Shown here: positions 16,409 to 25,291 of the stretch, in pieces
How the letters are laid out: each line of letters opens with the position of its first letter
How positions within the stretch are numbered: the stretch's first letter is position 1
Assembly: GCF_042652185.1 (NCBI RefSeq)
Contig: NZ_JBHSIX010000009.1
Reading direction: 5' to 3' (one strand)
DNA length: 64,000 nucleotides
DNA from: Actinacidiphila fildesensis
GTDB taxonomy: Bacteria > Actinomycetota > Actinomycetes > Streptomycetales > Streptomycetaceae
The notes under the pieces: model-generated
Seen by the model: the letters and a program-made list of their open reading frames with translations, nothing else
Databases searched by the model: none
What the model was told of the DNA's origin: nothing
Program-made: the position numbers and the translations under genes

Positions 16409-16753
16409 TCAGCCGGCAGGGTGGTTGTAGCCGAACACCCGCGCCCCGGTCTCGGAACGCGGCTGGTGGCTGGAGCCCTGTTCGAGCACGACGTAGGTAC
16501 CGGGGCCGTGCCGCAGGTCGCCCTCGATCACCTCGCCCTCGGCCACGTAGTAGCCCTCGCCGACCGTCTCGTGCACATCGACGCCGGGCCACCGGGCGCC
16601 GGGTTCGAAGTCCACCACCCAGAAGCTGAGCGGGGCCGGGCCGGGCAGCTCGCGCAGCAGGATGCCGGGGCCGATCTCGGTGGTGGGCACATCGTCGACG
16701 TGGAGGGTCAGGACACTTCCCGGGGTTCTCGGAGCCTGATCAGGTGCGTTCAT
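16409..16753 (-). CDS. Small cupin-domain protein
   Basis: A 114-aa single-domain cupin. The two cupin motifs can be seen as WPGVDVHETVGEGYYVAEGEV (around residues 55-75, with the His and Glu ligands) and GTYVVLEQGSSHQPRSETG (around 85-103, late His). Such small cupins may bind a metal and act as dioxygenases, isomerases or binding proteins; no function can be assigned. It sits 40 bases downstream of the LAL regulator on the same strand and could be co-transcribed with it and the PhyH gene. Confidence 0.8.
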   Translation of the reverse strand: MNAPDQAPRTPGSVLTLHVDDVPTTEIGPGILLRELPGPAPLSFWVVDFEPGARWPGVDVHETVGEGYYVAEGEVIEGDLRHGPGTYVVLEQGSSHQPRSETGARVFGYNHPAG

Positions 16754-16793
16754 CCGGTCAGCATCTCCCGGCCGGCCCGTTCTCCGGGGGCGA

Positions 16794-19505
16794 TCACTCG
16801 AAAAGGGCGGAGAGTTCGCCGCGGGAGGCGATACCGAGCTTCGGGTACGCCTTGTACAGGTGGTAGCCGACGGTGCGCGGGCTGAGGAACAGCCGGGCCG
16901 CGATGTCCCGGTTGGACATCCCCTGCCCGGCGAGCCGGGCGATCTGCAGCTCCTGCGGCGTGAGCCCGGCGAGTACGCCCGGCTCCCGGCTCTGCGGGGC
17001 GACCGTGCCGGTCGCCCCGAGTTCGCTGCGCGCCCGGTCCGCCCACGGCCGGGTACCCAGCCGCTCGAACACGTCGAGCGCGGCCCGCAGTTGGCCGCTC
17101 GCCTCGCTCTTGCGACGGGCCCGGCGCAGCCATTCGCCGTACAGCAGCGCGGTACGGGCGTGCTCCAGCGGGCGGCGGTGCTCGTCGTGCAGCTTCAGCG
17201 CCGCCGTGAAGTGCGCCTCGGCCTCGGAGTCCGCGGCGAGCAGCGCCCGGCAGCGCAGCACCAGTGCGTCGGACCAGGGCTGCCGGGAGCGGGCCGCCCA
17301 GTGTTCGAAACGGGCGAACGGCCCGGCGGCGCGCGGGCCGAGACCCAGCCGGACGGCCGCCTCGACGAGGTCGGGGGTGCTGCGGGTGGCGCAGAAGTGG
17401 TGCCGCAGCGGTTCATGGGTGAGCCGCTCCAGGCCGTCGAGTGCCGACTGCGCCCGGCCCAGGCCCAGATCGAGCATGCCCTGCGCCCAGTACGACCAGG
17501 GCGCGCCGGGCGGCATCGCGGCGCCGGCGACGACGGCGAGCGCGTCGTCCGTGTACGTCCGGCAGCGCTCCTCGTCACCCTCGACGGCCGCCAGATAGCC
17601 CAGCACGCTGCTGAACTGGCTGGTCCACTGCTGCTGTCCGGTGTCCCCGGCGATCCGCAGCGCCTCTTCGGCGGTGGCCAGCGCGTCACGGTGCCGGCCC
17701 GCGAACACCTCCGCCTCTGCCATGAAGAAGAGCACCGTCGGCAGCCGGCCGATACCGCCCCGGTCGCGGCTCTCGGCGGCGAGCGCGGAGGCCAGTTCAT
17801 GGGCCTCGTCGTCCTGCCCGACGGCCAGCCCGGCGCCGCACAGCAGCATCAGGTCGCGCGGATCACGGGATCCGGCGGCGCGGGCCGCGGTGACGGCGGC
17901 GGTCAGGTCCGGCGGCCCGCCGGCGGCCGGCGGGCCGAGGGCGGCGGTGATGAAACGGGCCACCGGTGTCACGGGATCCGTCGCGGGCAGCACCAGCGCG
18001 TCCAGCCGCGCCACCGTGTCCGCGACGTCCTGTTCACCGAGGTACCAGGCGGTGTGGGCGGCCTGCATGAGCATCCGCGCGGCGCGCTGGGGATCGGCGG
18101 CGGCCGCGTGATCGGCGCCGTCGATCAGCAGCCGGTGCGCGGTGGGGAAGGAGCCGCTCAGGAAGTCCGACAGGGCCCGGACATGGTGCAGCCGGGCCGT
18201 CAGCCCGGGATCGTCGGTCCGGCGCGCGGCCTGTCCGGCGAAGTCGCGGGCCCGGTCGAGCTCACCTGCCTCGGAGGCCGCCTCGGCCGCCAGGGCGAGC
18301 CGCCGGGTCGTCGCCGCGGGGTCGGTGCTGAGGCGGGCGGCCCGTTCGAAGGCGAGGGCGGCCGCCCCGTAGCCGCTGCGGTCCCTGGCCCGTCCCGCGG
18401 TGTCCTCCAGCGCGGTGGCCGCCGTCTCGTCGGGGCCGGTCGCGGCGGACGCCAGATGCCAGGCCCTGCGGTCCGCGTCCTGCGGGGCGTCCAGGATCGC
18501 CGCCAGTGCCTGATGCGCGGTCAGCCGGTCGGCCAGCGGCGCACGTTGGTAGACCGCTGCCCGGACCAGCGGATGGCGGAAGCGCAGCCGGTCGTCGTCC
18601 AGCCGGATCAGACCGCCCTCCTGCGCGGGCGGCAGGTCCGCCGCGCCGGCGCCCAGCGCCCCGGCCGCCCGCAGGACGGCCCGCAGATCACCGGTGTGGT
18701 CGGCGGCCGCGACGAGCAGCAGCAGCTGGGTGGCGGGCGGCAGATGGCTGACCCGGCCGTGGAACGCCATGTGCAGCCGGCTGGTGAGCGGTAGCGCGCC
18801 CGGCCGGAACCGGCCGTCGGGGCGCTCCGCCTGGAACGCGACCGGCAGTTCCAGCAGCGCCAGCGGGTTGCCCTGGGCCTCGCTGAGGACGCGGTGCCGG
18901 ACGGTGGGGGACAGCCCGTCGCCGTGCAGCGCGAGCAGGGCGCCCGCCGACGCCGGCGGCAGTCCGCGCAGCCGCAGTTCGGGAAGGCCGGGGGCGGGGA
19001 AACTGCCCTCGCCGTCACGCGCCGCGAGGACCAGGACGATCCCCTCGGCGTGCAGCCGCCGGGCGGCGAACATCAGCGCGTCGGCGGACACCCGGTCCAG
19101 CCACTGCGCGTCGTCCACGACGCACAGCAGCGGTCCGTCGCCCGAGTGCGCGGACAGCAGGGACAGCACGGCGAGCCCGACGAACATCGGGTCAGGGGCC
19201 GCCCCGACGGTCATCCCGAACGCCGCCTCCAGCGCGAGCCGCTGGGGTTCGGGAAGCACGCCGAGCGAACCCATCGCGGGACGCAGCAGCAACTGGAGCC
19301 CGGCGAAGGGCAGTTCCGCCTCGAACTCGGTGCCGGAACCACGGACGACCGTCATCCCGCCGGCCGCGTCGACCGTGTCGTCGAGCAGCGCCGTCTTCCC
19401 GATGCCCGCCTCGCCGCGCAGCACCAGCACCCCGCTGCGGCCCGCCCGGGCAGCGGCCAGCAGCTCCCCGATCGCCGCCTGCTCCTCGGTACGCCCGTGC
19501 AACAT
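16794..19505 (-). CDS. LuxR-family LAL transcriptional regulator with AAA ATPase domain
   Basis: A 903-aa large ATP-binding LuxR-type (LAL) activator. The N-terminus holds an AAA/STAND ATPase (Walker A GEAGIGKTALL near residue 35, Walker B LLCVVDDAQWLD near 115); the middle is an alpha-helical TPR-like region; the C-terminus is a LuxR HTH (LTPQELQIARLAGQGMSNRD and SPRTVGYHLYKAYPKLGI). LAL proteins often control sugar or secondary-metabolite genes. I prefer the ATG at 19505, matching the usual ML-GR-E start; a TTG at 19523 is also in frame and overlaps the PhyH stop. It lies directly downstream of the PhyH gene, so co-transcription is likely. Confidence 0.9.
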   Translation of the reverse strand: MLHGRTEEQAAIGELLAAARAGRSGVLVLRGEAGIGKTALLDDTVDAAGGMTVVRGSGTEFEAELPFAGLQLLLRPAMGSLGVLPEPQRLALEAAFGMTVGAAPDPMFVGLAVLSLLSAHSGDGPLLCVVDDAQWLDRVSADALMFAARRLHAEGIVLVLAARDGEGSFPAPGLPELRLRGLPPASAGALLALHGDGLSPTVRHRVLSEAQGNPLALLELPVAFQAERPDGRFRPGALPLTSRLHMAFHGRVSHLPPATQLLLLVAAADHTGDLRAVLRAAGALGAGAADLPPAQEGGLIRLDDDRLRFRHPLVRAAVYQRAPLADRLTAHQALAAILDAPQDADRRAWHLASAATGPDETAATALEDTAGRARDRSGYGAAALAFERAARLSTDPAATTRRLALAAEAASEAGELDRARDFAGQAARRTDDPGLTARLHHVRALSDFLSGSFPTAHRLLIDGADHAAAADPQRAARMLMQAAHTAWYLGEQDVADTVARLDALVLPATDPVTPVARFITAALGPPAAGGPPDLTAAVTAARAAGSRDPRDLMLLCGAGLAVGQDDEAHELASALAAESRDRGGIGRLPTVLFFMAEAEVFAGRHRDALATAEEALRIAGDTGQQQWTSQFSSVLGYLAAVEGDEERCRTYTDDALAVVAGAAMPPGAPWSYWAQGMLDLGLGRAQSALDGLERLTHEPLRHHFCATRSTPDLVEAAVRLGLGPRAAGPFARFEHWAARSRQPWSDALVLRCRALLAADSEAEAHFTAALKLHDEHRRPLEHARTALLYGEWLRRARRKSEASGQLRAALDVFERLGTRPWADRARSELGATGTVAPQSREPGVLAGLTPQELQIARLAGQGMSNRDIAARLFLSPRTVGYHLYKAYPKLGIASRGELSALFE

Positions 19506-19515
19506 GCCCTGAACG

Positions 19516-20313
19516 CTATCCAACGGTCCGACCGCCGCCGATGCCGGGAGAGCCTTCCAGGCCTCGCCGGATCGCGGTCTCCACCGGGCAGTAGGCGCCG
19601 TTGGACCGTTCCAGCTCGTAGTGGACCGCAGGGAACAGCGGGGGCTGGGCCATGAACCGGGGGCGGCTGCCGTGGTGCGGCTGGGCCGCGTGCACCAGGA
19701 AGGGATGGCACAGATAGACGTCCCCGGGGCTGCCGGTGGCCAGCGCGACCGGCCGGTGCGCGCTCACCTCGTCGATGCGGGGAGCAATCTCCAGGATCGA
19801 CGCCCCCTCCTCGCCGAACGGCCGCAGGACCGGCGGAACGTCCAGGTGCGAGCCGACCCGGATCCGGGTCGGCGCGTCCTCGGGGCCGGTCTCGGTGAAG
19901 AGGAACAGCATCAGCAGCGCCCGGCCCTCGGAACGGAGGTTGGCGAACGGCCACTTCTCGCCCTCGCGGTAGTAGCTGCCCTCGATGTGCCAGCCGGCGT
20001 CGTCGGGCTCCTGCGGGTGCGGGAAGCGGAGCGGGAAGGAGCCCAGCGAGGGCCGCGGCACCCAGCGGCCGGGGCCGACCAGATGGTCGAACGCGTCGTG
20101 CAGAACCGGGGTGTTGGCGGCCTCGACGAAGGGGGCGTCCGACATGTCGGAGACCCAGTGCACCGGTTCCGTCCACGAGGCCGGGTCGTCCGGATCGGTG
20201 CCGGTCTTCGCCCAGAGCAGCTCCGCGCAGGCCCGCGCGGTCTCCTCGGAGAAGGCCCGTTCGATCCTGATGAAGCCGTTGTCGAGGAACTGTTCGATCG
20301 TCGTAGGGTCCAC
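19516..20313 (-). CDS. Phytanoyl-CoA dioxygenase (PhyH) family protein
   Basis: A 265-aa protein of the Fe(II)/2-oxoglutarate PhyH family. FLDNGFIRIERAF near residue 10 is the typical start. The iron motif reads GWHIEGSYY (near 120), an HxE variant of the usual HxD, with the distal His in CHPFLVHAAQPHHGS and the 2-oxoglutarate Arg in SRPRF near 228. It may hydroxylate a small molecule; the substrate is unknown. The GTG at 20313 has GTGAGGATGG upstream; an ATG further upstream would add a basic tail not typical of the family. It precedes the LAL regulator with 10 bases or less between. Confidence 0.85.
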   Translation of the reverse strand: MDPTTIEQFLDNGFIRIERAFSEETARACAELLWAKTGTDPDDPASWTEPVHWVSDMSDAPFVEAANTPVLHDAFDHLVGPGRWVPRPSLGSFPLRFPHPQEPDDAGWHIEGSYYREGEKWPFANLRSEGRALLMLFLFTETGPEDAPTRIRVGSHLDVPPVLRPFGEEGASILEIAPRIDEVSAHRPVALATGSPGDVYLCHPFLVHAAQPHHGSRPRFMAQPPLFPAVHYELERSNGAYCPVETAIRRGLEGSPGIGGGRTVG

Positions 20314-20329
20314 CCGACCATCCTCACCG

Positions 20330-20944
20330 TTACCGGGCGGCGGGAGCCAACGGGTTTCCGGCCGGAGTGATGAGCTTCTGGAGCGCGGGGGCACACCGCT
20401 CGACGAGGGCCGGGACGGTCATCGCGCGGACCGCCTCGCCGCGCGCGATCCCGTAGACGGCGCCGAGGCCCAGCAGCATGCCCACGGTGAGTTCGGCCCG
20501 CAGCTGGGCTTCGGGACCGCTCAGCCGCCGGGCGAGGCCGGCGATGACCTGCTCGCGGAAATTGGCGCGCAGGATGTCGCCCTGGCCCTCCGCGGAGTGG
20601 AGCGGTGCGAAGACGATCCTCAGGATGGGGTCGATGCCGCGCTCGTTCTGGCTGGTGAGGACCTGGGTGACCATGTGCCGGCCCAGCTCGTCCAGCGGGG
20701 CGTCCAGGAGTGCTTCCGCGTCCGACTCGAAGGAGATGATGCGGGCGAAGAGCTTCTCCTTGTTGCCGAAGTACTTCACGATCAGCGGCGCGCTCACCCC
20801 GGCCCGCTCCGCGATGGCCTTGAGGGTGATGTCGCCGTAGGCGCGCCGGCCCAGCATGGTGCGGGCGGCGCGCAGGATCGCGGCCTTGGTGGCGTCGGCG
20901 TCACGGCGCGGGGTGTCGGGGGCGGCTGTCGTCATGGGACTCAT
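20330..20944 (-). CDS. TetR family transcriptional regulator
   Basis: A 204-aa TetR repressor. The N-terminal HTH (about 14-60) contains TKAAILRAARTMLGRRAYGDI-type helix 1 and ITLKAIAERAGVSAPLIVKYFGNKEKLF. The rest is a helical ligand domain (TetR_C-like) ending LAPAAR. The ATG at 20944 overlaps the stop of the MFS gene as ATGA, so the repressor is co-translated with the pump it presumably controls. Two palindromes upstream of the MFS gene are candidate binding sites. The ligand is unknown. Confidence 0.92.
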   Translation of the reverse strand: MSPMTTAAPDTPRRDADATKAAILRAARTMLGRRAYGDITLKAIAERAGVSAPLIVKYFGNKEKLFARIISFESDAEALLDAPLDELGRHMVTQVLTSQNERGIDPILRIVFAPLHSAEGQGDILRANFREQVIAGLARRLSGPEAQLRAELTVGMLLGLGAVYGIARGEAVRAMTVPALVERCAPALQKLITPAGNPLAPAAR

Positions 20945-22380
20945 GCTCCCTCCAGCGCGGGGTCCGCGGTGGCCTCGGAGCGCTGCGCGGGCCGTGTCGG
21001 AGTGCCGCGCCGGCCGCCGGGGATCGACACGGCCGCGAGGAAGGCGAGGATCGCGACGCCGCCGGCCACGGTGAAGGCGATCAGGTAGCCGCGCAGCGTC
21101 GGGATCTCCAGGCCGCCGATCGGCGCCGTGTGGTGGATCAGGATCGCCGCGACCGCGGCGCTGCAGGTGGCCTGGCCGACGGTGCGCATGAGGACGTTGA
21201 CGCCGTTGGCGGACGCGGTCTGGCCGGCCGGGACGGCGCGCAGGATCAGCGTCGGAAGGGCGGAGTAGGCCAGCGTGGTCCCCGACGCGACGACGGAGGC
21301 GCCGACGATGATCGCCCACAGCTGCCGGCTGTCCGCGATGCGCAGCACATAGCCGAGGGTCAGCAGCACGGCTCCGGCGGCGAGGGTGAACTTCGGGCCG
21401 CGGGCCGCCGATATCCGGGCCGAGACCGGGGACAGCAGCAGCATGATGATGCCGCTGGGCAGCAGGCACAGCCCGCTCGCCACGATGGACAGCCCCAGCC
21501 CGTAGCCGGTCTCCTTGGGCGCCTGCACCAGTTGGGCGGTCACCAGCGAGTTGGCGTAGAAGGCGAAGCCCGCGAGGAGCGCGGCGATGTGCGGCAGCGC
21601 GACGCGCGGGCTGGCGGCCAGCCGCAGGTCCACCAGCGGGCTGGTGGCGCGCAGTTGCTGCCACCGCCACCCGGCGAGGATGACGACGGAGGCCACGGCC
21701 AGGCTCAGCACGGCCGGGCTGGTCCAGCCCCACTGGCCGCCCTGGGAGACCGCCAGCAGCAGGCAGACGAGTCCGGCCGCCAGTCCGGCGGCGCCGGTGA
21801 AGTCGAAACGGCCGGGGGAGCGGATCGGCGACTCGCGCACGACCCACCAGGCCAGCCCGAGGCCGAGCGCGCCCAGGGCGGTGGTGGCCCAGAACATGAC
21901 GTGCCAGTCGGCGTACTGCACGATCAGGGCGGCCAGCGGCAGTCCGAAGGCGGCACCGATGCCGACGGTCGAACTCATCATCGCCACGGCGGAGCCGGTC
22001 CGGTGCGGGGGCAGCTCGTCGCGCAGGATGCTGATGGACAGCGGTACGACGGCGGCGGCGGCGCCCTGCAGGGCGCGGGCGGCGATCAGCAGCCGGATGT
22101 CGGAGGTCACGGAGCACAGCAGGGAACCGAAGGTCATCAGCCCGAGCGCGATCAGCAGCACGCGGCGCTTGCCGTACATGTCGCCGGCCCGGCCCAGTAC
22201 GGGGGTGAGAACGGCTCCGGCCAGCAGGGTCGCGGTGACCATCCAGGAGACGCCGGCGGGCGAGGCGCCGGTGAGGCGCGGCAGATCGGGGAGGAGCGGC
22301 ACCACGACGGTCTGCATGATCGCCATGAGGATTCCGCCGAATGCCAGGACGGGGACCATGAGCCGTTTCCGGAAGTCCAC
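20941..22380 (-). CDS. MFS drug-efflux transporter (DHA2, 14-TM type)
   Basis: A 479-aa exporter of the DHA2 (EmrB/QacA) group with about 14 hydrophobic segments. Motifs include VVPLLPDLPRLTGAS in helix 1, the loop 2-3 signature GRAGDMYGKRRVLL (near 65) and the helix 5 motif around IGAAFGLPLAALIV (near 145). It should expel hydrophobic compounds by proton antiport. The ATG at 22380 is followed by MDFRKRLMVPVLAF, a usual start. It forms an operon with the downstream TetR gene, and two palindromes lie within 70 bases upstream of its start. Confidence 0.9.
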   Translation of the reverse strand: MDFRKRLMVPVLAFGGILMAIMQTVVVPLLPDLPRLTGASPAGVSWMVTATLLAGAVLTPVLGRAGDMYGKRRVLLIALGLMTFGSLLCSVTSDIRLLIAARALQGAAAAVVPLSISILRDELPPHRTGSAVAMMSSTVGIGAAFGLPLAALIVQYADWHVMFWATTALGALGLGLAWWVVRESPIRSPGRFDFTGAAGLAAGLVCLLLAVSQGGQWGWTSPAVLSLAVASVVILAGWRWQQLRATSPLVDLRLAASPRVALPHIAALLAGFAFYANSLVTAQLVQAPKETGYGLGLSIVASGLCLLPSGIIMLLLSPVSARISAARGPKFTLAAGAVLLTLGYVLRIADSRQLWAIIVGASVVASGTTLAYSALPTLILRAVPAGQTASANGVNVLMRTVGQATCSAAVAAILIHHTAPIGGLEIPTLRGYLIAFTVAGGVAILAFLAAVSIPGGRRGTPTRPAQRSEATADPALEGA

Positions 22381-22407
22381 GGGGCGCGCTCCATGAGACG
22401 TGAGGGA

Positions 22408-22448
22408 GGTGAATGGACGTTCACCAGATGAGGTGAATTATTATTCAC
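22408..22448. promoter_or_regulatory. Two TetR-type palindromic operators
   Basis: GGTGAA-N6-TTCACC lies at 22408-22425 and GTGAAT-N4-ATTCAC at 22433-22448, with centres 24 bases apart. Both share the half-site GTGAA/TTCAC and sit just upstream of the MFS-TetR operon. This is the expected form of a TetR autoregulatory operator pair. Confidence 0.65.
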
Positions 22449-22530
22449 TGCCAAACGTCTTCCGGTCGAGTACGGCCGGAGGGAGCCGGTCGGGGTTACG
22501 CCCGGACGGTCGGCTCAGGTGTTCAGGTGT

Positions 22531-23676
22531 TCAGGCGCCGGGGACCGTGCGCTGGATCTGCTGGAGGAACGTGGCGTTGTCCGGGGACTGCCGCATCCGG
22601 TCGAGCAGTATTTCGAGGGTCTGCTGGGTGTCCCTGGACTGCAGGGCCCGGCGCAGGCCGCGCACGGCCGCCAGCTCGGCGGCGGGCAGCAGCAGCTCCT
22701 CGCGCCGGGTGCCGGACGGGGTCACGTCGATGGCCGGGAAGATCCGCTTCTCGGCGAGCGAGCGGTCCAGCCGCAGTTCCATGTTGCCGGTGCCCTTCAG
22801 CTCCTCGAAGAAGTAGTCGTCGGCCCGGGAGCCGGTGTCGACGAGCGCGGTCGCGAGGATGGTCAGGGAGCCGCCCTCTTCGGCGCAGCGCGCGGCGCCG
22901 AAGAGCCGCTTGGGCGCCTGCACCGCGGCGGAGTCGACACCGCCGCTGAGGGTGCGGCCGTTGCCGGGCGCCGCGTTGTTGTGGGCGCGGCACAGCCGGG
23001 TGATCGAGTCGAGGAGTATCACCACGTCCTGGCCGAGCTCGACGAGGCGCTTGGCGCGTTCGACGGCCAGTTCGGCGAGGGCGATGTGCTCCTTGGCCGG
23101 GCGGTCGAACGTCGAGGCGAGCACCTCGCCGCGCACCGACCGGCGCATGTCGGTGACCTCCTCGGGGCGTTCGTCCAGGAGGACGACCATGAGGTGGGCA
23201 TCGGGGTGGTTGACGGCGACGGAGTTGGCCAGGCTCTGCAGGAGCAGGGTCTTGCCGGTCTTGGGCGGGGCCACGATGAGCCCGCGCTGGCCCTTGCCGA
23301 CCGGTGCGACGAGGTCGACGAGCCGGGTGGTGAGGGCGCTGGGCGAGGTCTCCAGCCGCAGCCGCTCACGCGGGTGGACGGGGGTGAGATCACCGAAGTG
23401 CGGGCGGACGCCGGGAGCACCGGCTTCGCGGCCGTTGATCCGTTCGACGGTGCCGAGGGCACGCGGCCGGTCGGCGGTGCCTTCGACGCGGTCACCCTTG
23501 CGCAGGCCGTACTTGCGGATCTGAGCCGTTGTCACCTGCGGGTCGTCGGGCGTCGGGTGGTAACCGCCGGTGCGCAGGAAGCCCTGGTTGCCGACGATGT
23601 CGAGGACGCCGGTGACCGGCGTCGGGAGGGTGGTGCGGGTGGTTCTGGCAGGGGGGTGTTCGAGTGTGGTGGTCAT
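22531..23676 (-). CDS. rho: Short transcription termination factor Rho paralogue
   Basis: A 381-aa Rho-like hexameric RNA helicase. It starts almost directly with the cold-shock-like RNA-binding domain (TGVLDIVGNQGFLRTGGY near 23), then the RecA-type motor: Walker A APPKTGKTLLL (near 140), Walker B DVVILLDSITRL (near 225), and the Q- and R-loop region SGGVDSAAVQAPKRLFGAAR through FEELKGTGNMELRLDR. E. coli Rho has 419 aa and the main streptomycete Rho is much longer, so the N-terminal HTH and insertion domains are absent here. I chose the ATG at 23676 with AAAGGA upstream; an in-frame start seven codons earlier has a worse site. A long structured leader precedes it. Confidence 0.92.
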   Translation of the reverse strand: MTTTLEHPPARTTRTTLPTPVTGVLDIVGNQGFLRTGGYHPTPDDPQVTTAQIRKYGLRKGDRVEGTADRPRALGTVERINGREAGAPGVRPHFGDLTPVHPRERLRLETSPSALTTRLVDLVAPVGKGQRGLIVAPPKTGKTLLLQSLANSVAVNHPDAHLMVVLLDERPEEVTDMRRSVRGEVLASTFDRPAKEHIALAELAVERAKRLVELGQDVVILLDSITRLCRAHNNAAPGNGRTLSGGVDSAAVQAPKRLFGAARCAEEGGSLTILATALVDTGSRADDYFFEELKGTGNMELRLDRSLAEKRIFPAIDVTPSGTRREELLLPAAELAAVRGLRRALQSRDTQQTLEILLDRMRQSPDNATFLQQIQRTVPGA

Positions 23677-23986
23677 GCTGGGTCCTTTCACGGACATGCC
23701 AAAGAAGGGTCCCGGCGGGGGCGGAGTGAGGGTGCGGACGTGTCACGCACCACTGGCTTGCCGACCCGCGAGGGAGAAGGAAGGAGATTCACTGCCGGGC
23801 GGCCGGTCCAGAAGGACGGAATTCGCCACGGCGGGGAGTGGAACAAGCACCGGCGCCGAGAAGCGGCGTACTCAAGTGCTGTTCGCACTGTAGCACGCCG
23901 CTTCGGGTGGCCGGGGGAATTCCGCCGGAAAGCCGTCGGAAGGCCGTCGGGAACAGCCTTCCACCGCTCTTTCCGGCCTGTCGCGG
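23677..23986 (-). promoter_or_regulatory. Promoter and long structured leader of the short rho gene
   Basis: Between rho and the DD-carboxypeptidase stop. On the reverse strand TGCTACAGT (centred near 23890) is a good extended -10 element, giving a leader of roughly 200 bases. The element sits inside a large inverted repeat with perfect arms GAAGCGGCGT (23860-23869) and ACGCCGCTTC (23895-23904). Further down, the leader has pyrimidine-rich runs such as CTCCTTCCTTCTCCCTC (about 23773-23789), as expected of a rut site where Rho could act on its own message. Confidence 0.5.
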
Positions 23987-25201
23987 TCAGCGCGAGCGGA
24001 GGTACCGGCGGCGGGCGAAAACGGTACCGGCGGCGGCCGCCACCAGGGCGCCCGCGGCGGCGGACCAGGTCCAGCCGTTCCGGAGCGAGGCGGATTCCGA
24101 GGCGGGAGCGGTGGTCATCACCGGTGCCAGCGCGGCGGCCGCCGGCCGGCGCGGCGCCGAGGCGGGGACGGCGCGGGTGACGGTGTTCAGCGTGCCGACC
24201 GAGCCGTTCACCCCGGCGGCCTCGAAGCCCCAGTCCAGCAGGGCGCGGGCCTCCTTGTACACGGCCTGTGCGACCCCGGACTGCGGGTTCATCACCGTGG
24301 CGATCAGCGTGCGGTCACCGCGCTGGGCGGCGGCGATCAGGGTGTTGCCCGCGTTCGTGGTGTAGCCGTTCTTCACCCCGATGATCCCCGGGTACGTCCC
24401 CACACCGTCGGCCCCGGTCAGCAGGCGGTTGGTGTTCTGGATCTGGAACGGCGGCACCTCCCTGCCCCTGGAGTCGGTGCCGCCCGGGAACATCGCGGTG
24501 GCGGTGGAGGTGTAGCCGGCGAAGTACGGGGTGGCGAGTCCGGCACGGGCGAAGAGCGTCAGGTCGTAGGCCGACGAGACCTGGCCGGGGGCGTCGTACC
24601 CGTCGGGCGAGACCACCTCGGTGTCGTCGGCGCCGAGCATCCGCGCCTTGGCCTGCATCTGGGAGACCGTCAGGGGCACCGAACCGTTCATCCGGGCGAG
24701 TACATGGACCGCGTCGTTGCCCGAGCTGAGGAACACCCCGCGCCACAGGTCGGCCACCGTGTACGTCTGGCCCGCCTGCACCCCGACCCGGCTGCTGCCC
24801 GCTCCGATACCGGACAGCTCGTCCTCGGTCACGGTGTGGGTGGTCTCCTGCGCGAAGCGCGGCAGGACGGTGACGGCGAAGAGGGTCTTGAGAGTGCTGG
24901 CCGGCGGCAGCGCGCGGTGCGCGTCCTTGGCCGCGAGCACCTGACCGGTGCGCGCGTCGGCCACCAGCCAGGACAGGGCCGACAGGCCGGCGGGCAGCGC
25001 GGGCGAGCCGGACTTCGGCAGGACGTGCACCCCCGGCCGCGCCAGCGTCGCGCCGCCGATGACGGTGCGGCCGGGTCCGTGGCCGTCGTCACCGTGGGCG
25101 AACGCCGGGGCGGCCGGGCAGCTGACGGTCAGACAGACGGCGGTGAGAACCGCCGCGCGGGACCGGAGGGACGGTGTGCGGGCAGGACCGGAAACAGTCA
25201 T
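23987..25201 (-). CDS. D-alanyl-D-alanine carboxypeptidase (PBP5/DacA type)
   Basis: A 404-aa S11-family penicillin-binding protein that trims the terminal D-Ala of peptidoglycan stem peptides. It has a signal peptide (hydrophobic core VLTAVCLTVSCPAAPAFA), the catalytic SxxK in PASTLKTLF (near residue 110), the SxN motif in SSGND (near 165) and VKNGYTTNAGN for the KTG box, in which Asn replaces Thr, a variant seen in this group. A C-terminal hydrophobic helix with RRRYLRSR anchors it to the membrane. The ATG at 25201 is chosen because the signal peptide follows; earlier in-frame starts add 21 polar residues. Confidence 0.92.
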   Translation of the reverse strand: MTVSGPARTPSLRSRAAVLTAVCLTVSCPAAPAFAHGDDGHGPGRTVIGGATLARPGVHVLPKSGSPALPAGLSALSWLVADARTGQVLAAKDAHRALPPASTLKTLFAVTVLPRFAQETTHTVTEDELSGIGAGSSRVGVQAGQTYTVADLWRGVFLSSGNDAVHVLARMNGSVPLTVSQMQAKARMLGADDTEVVSPDGYDAPGQVSSAYDLTLFARAGLATPYFAGYTSTATAMFPGGTDSRGREVPPFQIQNTNRLLTGADGVGTYPGIIGVKNGYTTNAGNTLIAAAQRGDRTLIATVMNPQSGVAQAVYKEARALLDWGFEAAGVNGSVGTLNTVTRAVPASAPRRPAAAALAPVMTTAPASESASLRNGWTWSAAAGALVAAAAGTVFARRRYLRSR

Positions 25202-25291
25202 GGGTTCACGGTAGGAACGCTTTCGCCCGTTCTGCGCGGTGACCTGCTCCATACGGTGGAGCAAGCGGCCGGACGGAGGAACCCCGGCGGG

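Noticed and set aside
16860..18794. Long forward frame opposite the LAL regulator
   Set aside because: Shadow frame caused by GC bias; the reverse-strand gene has complete Walker and HTH motifs.
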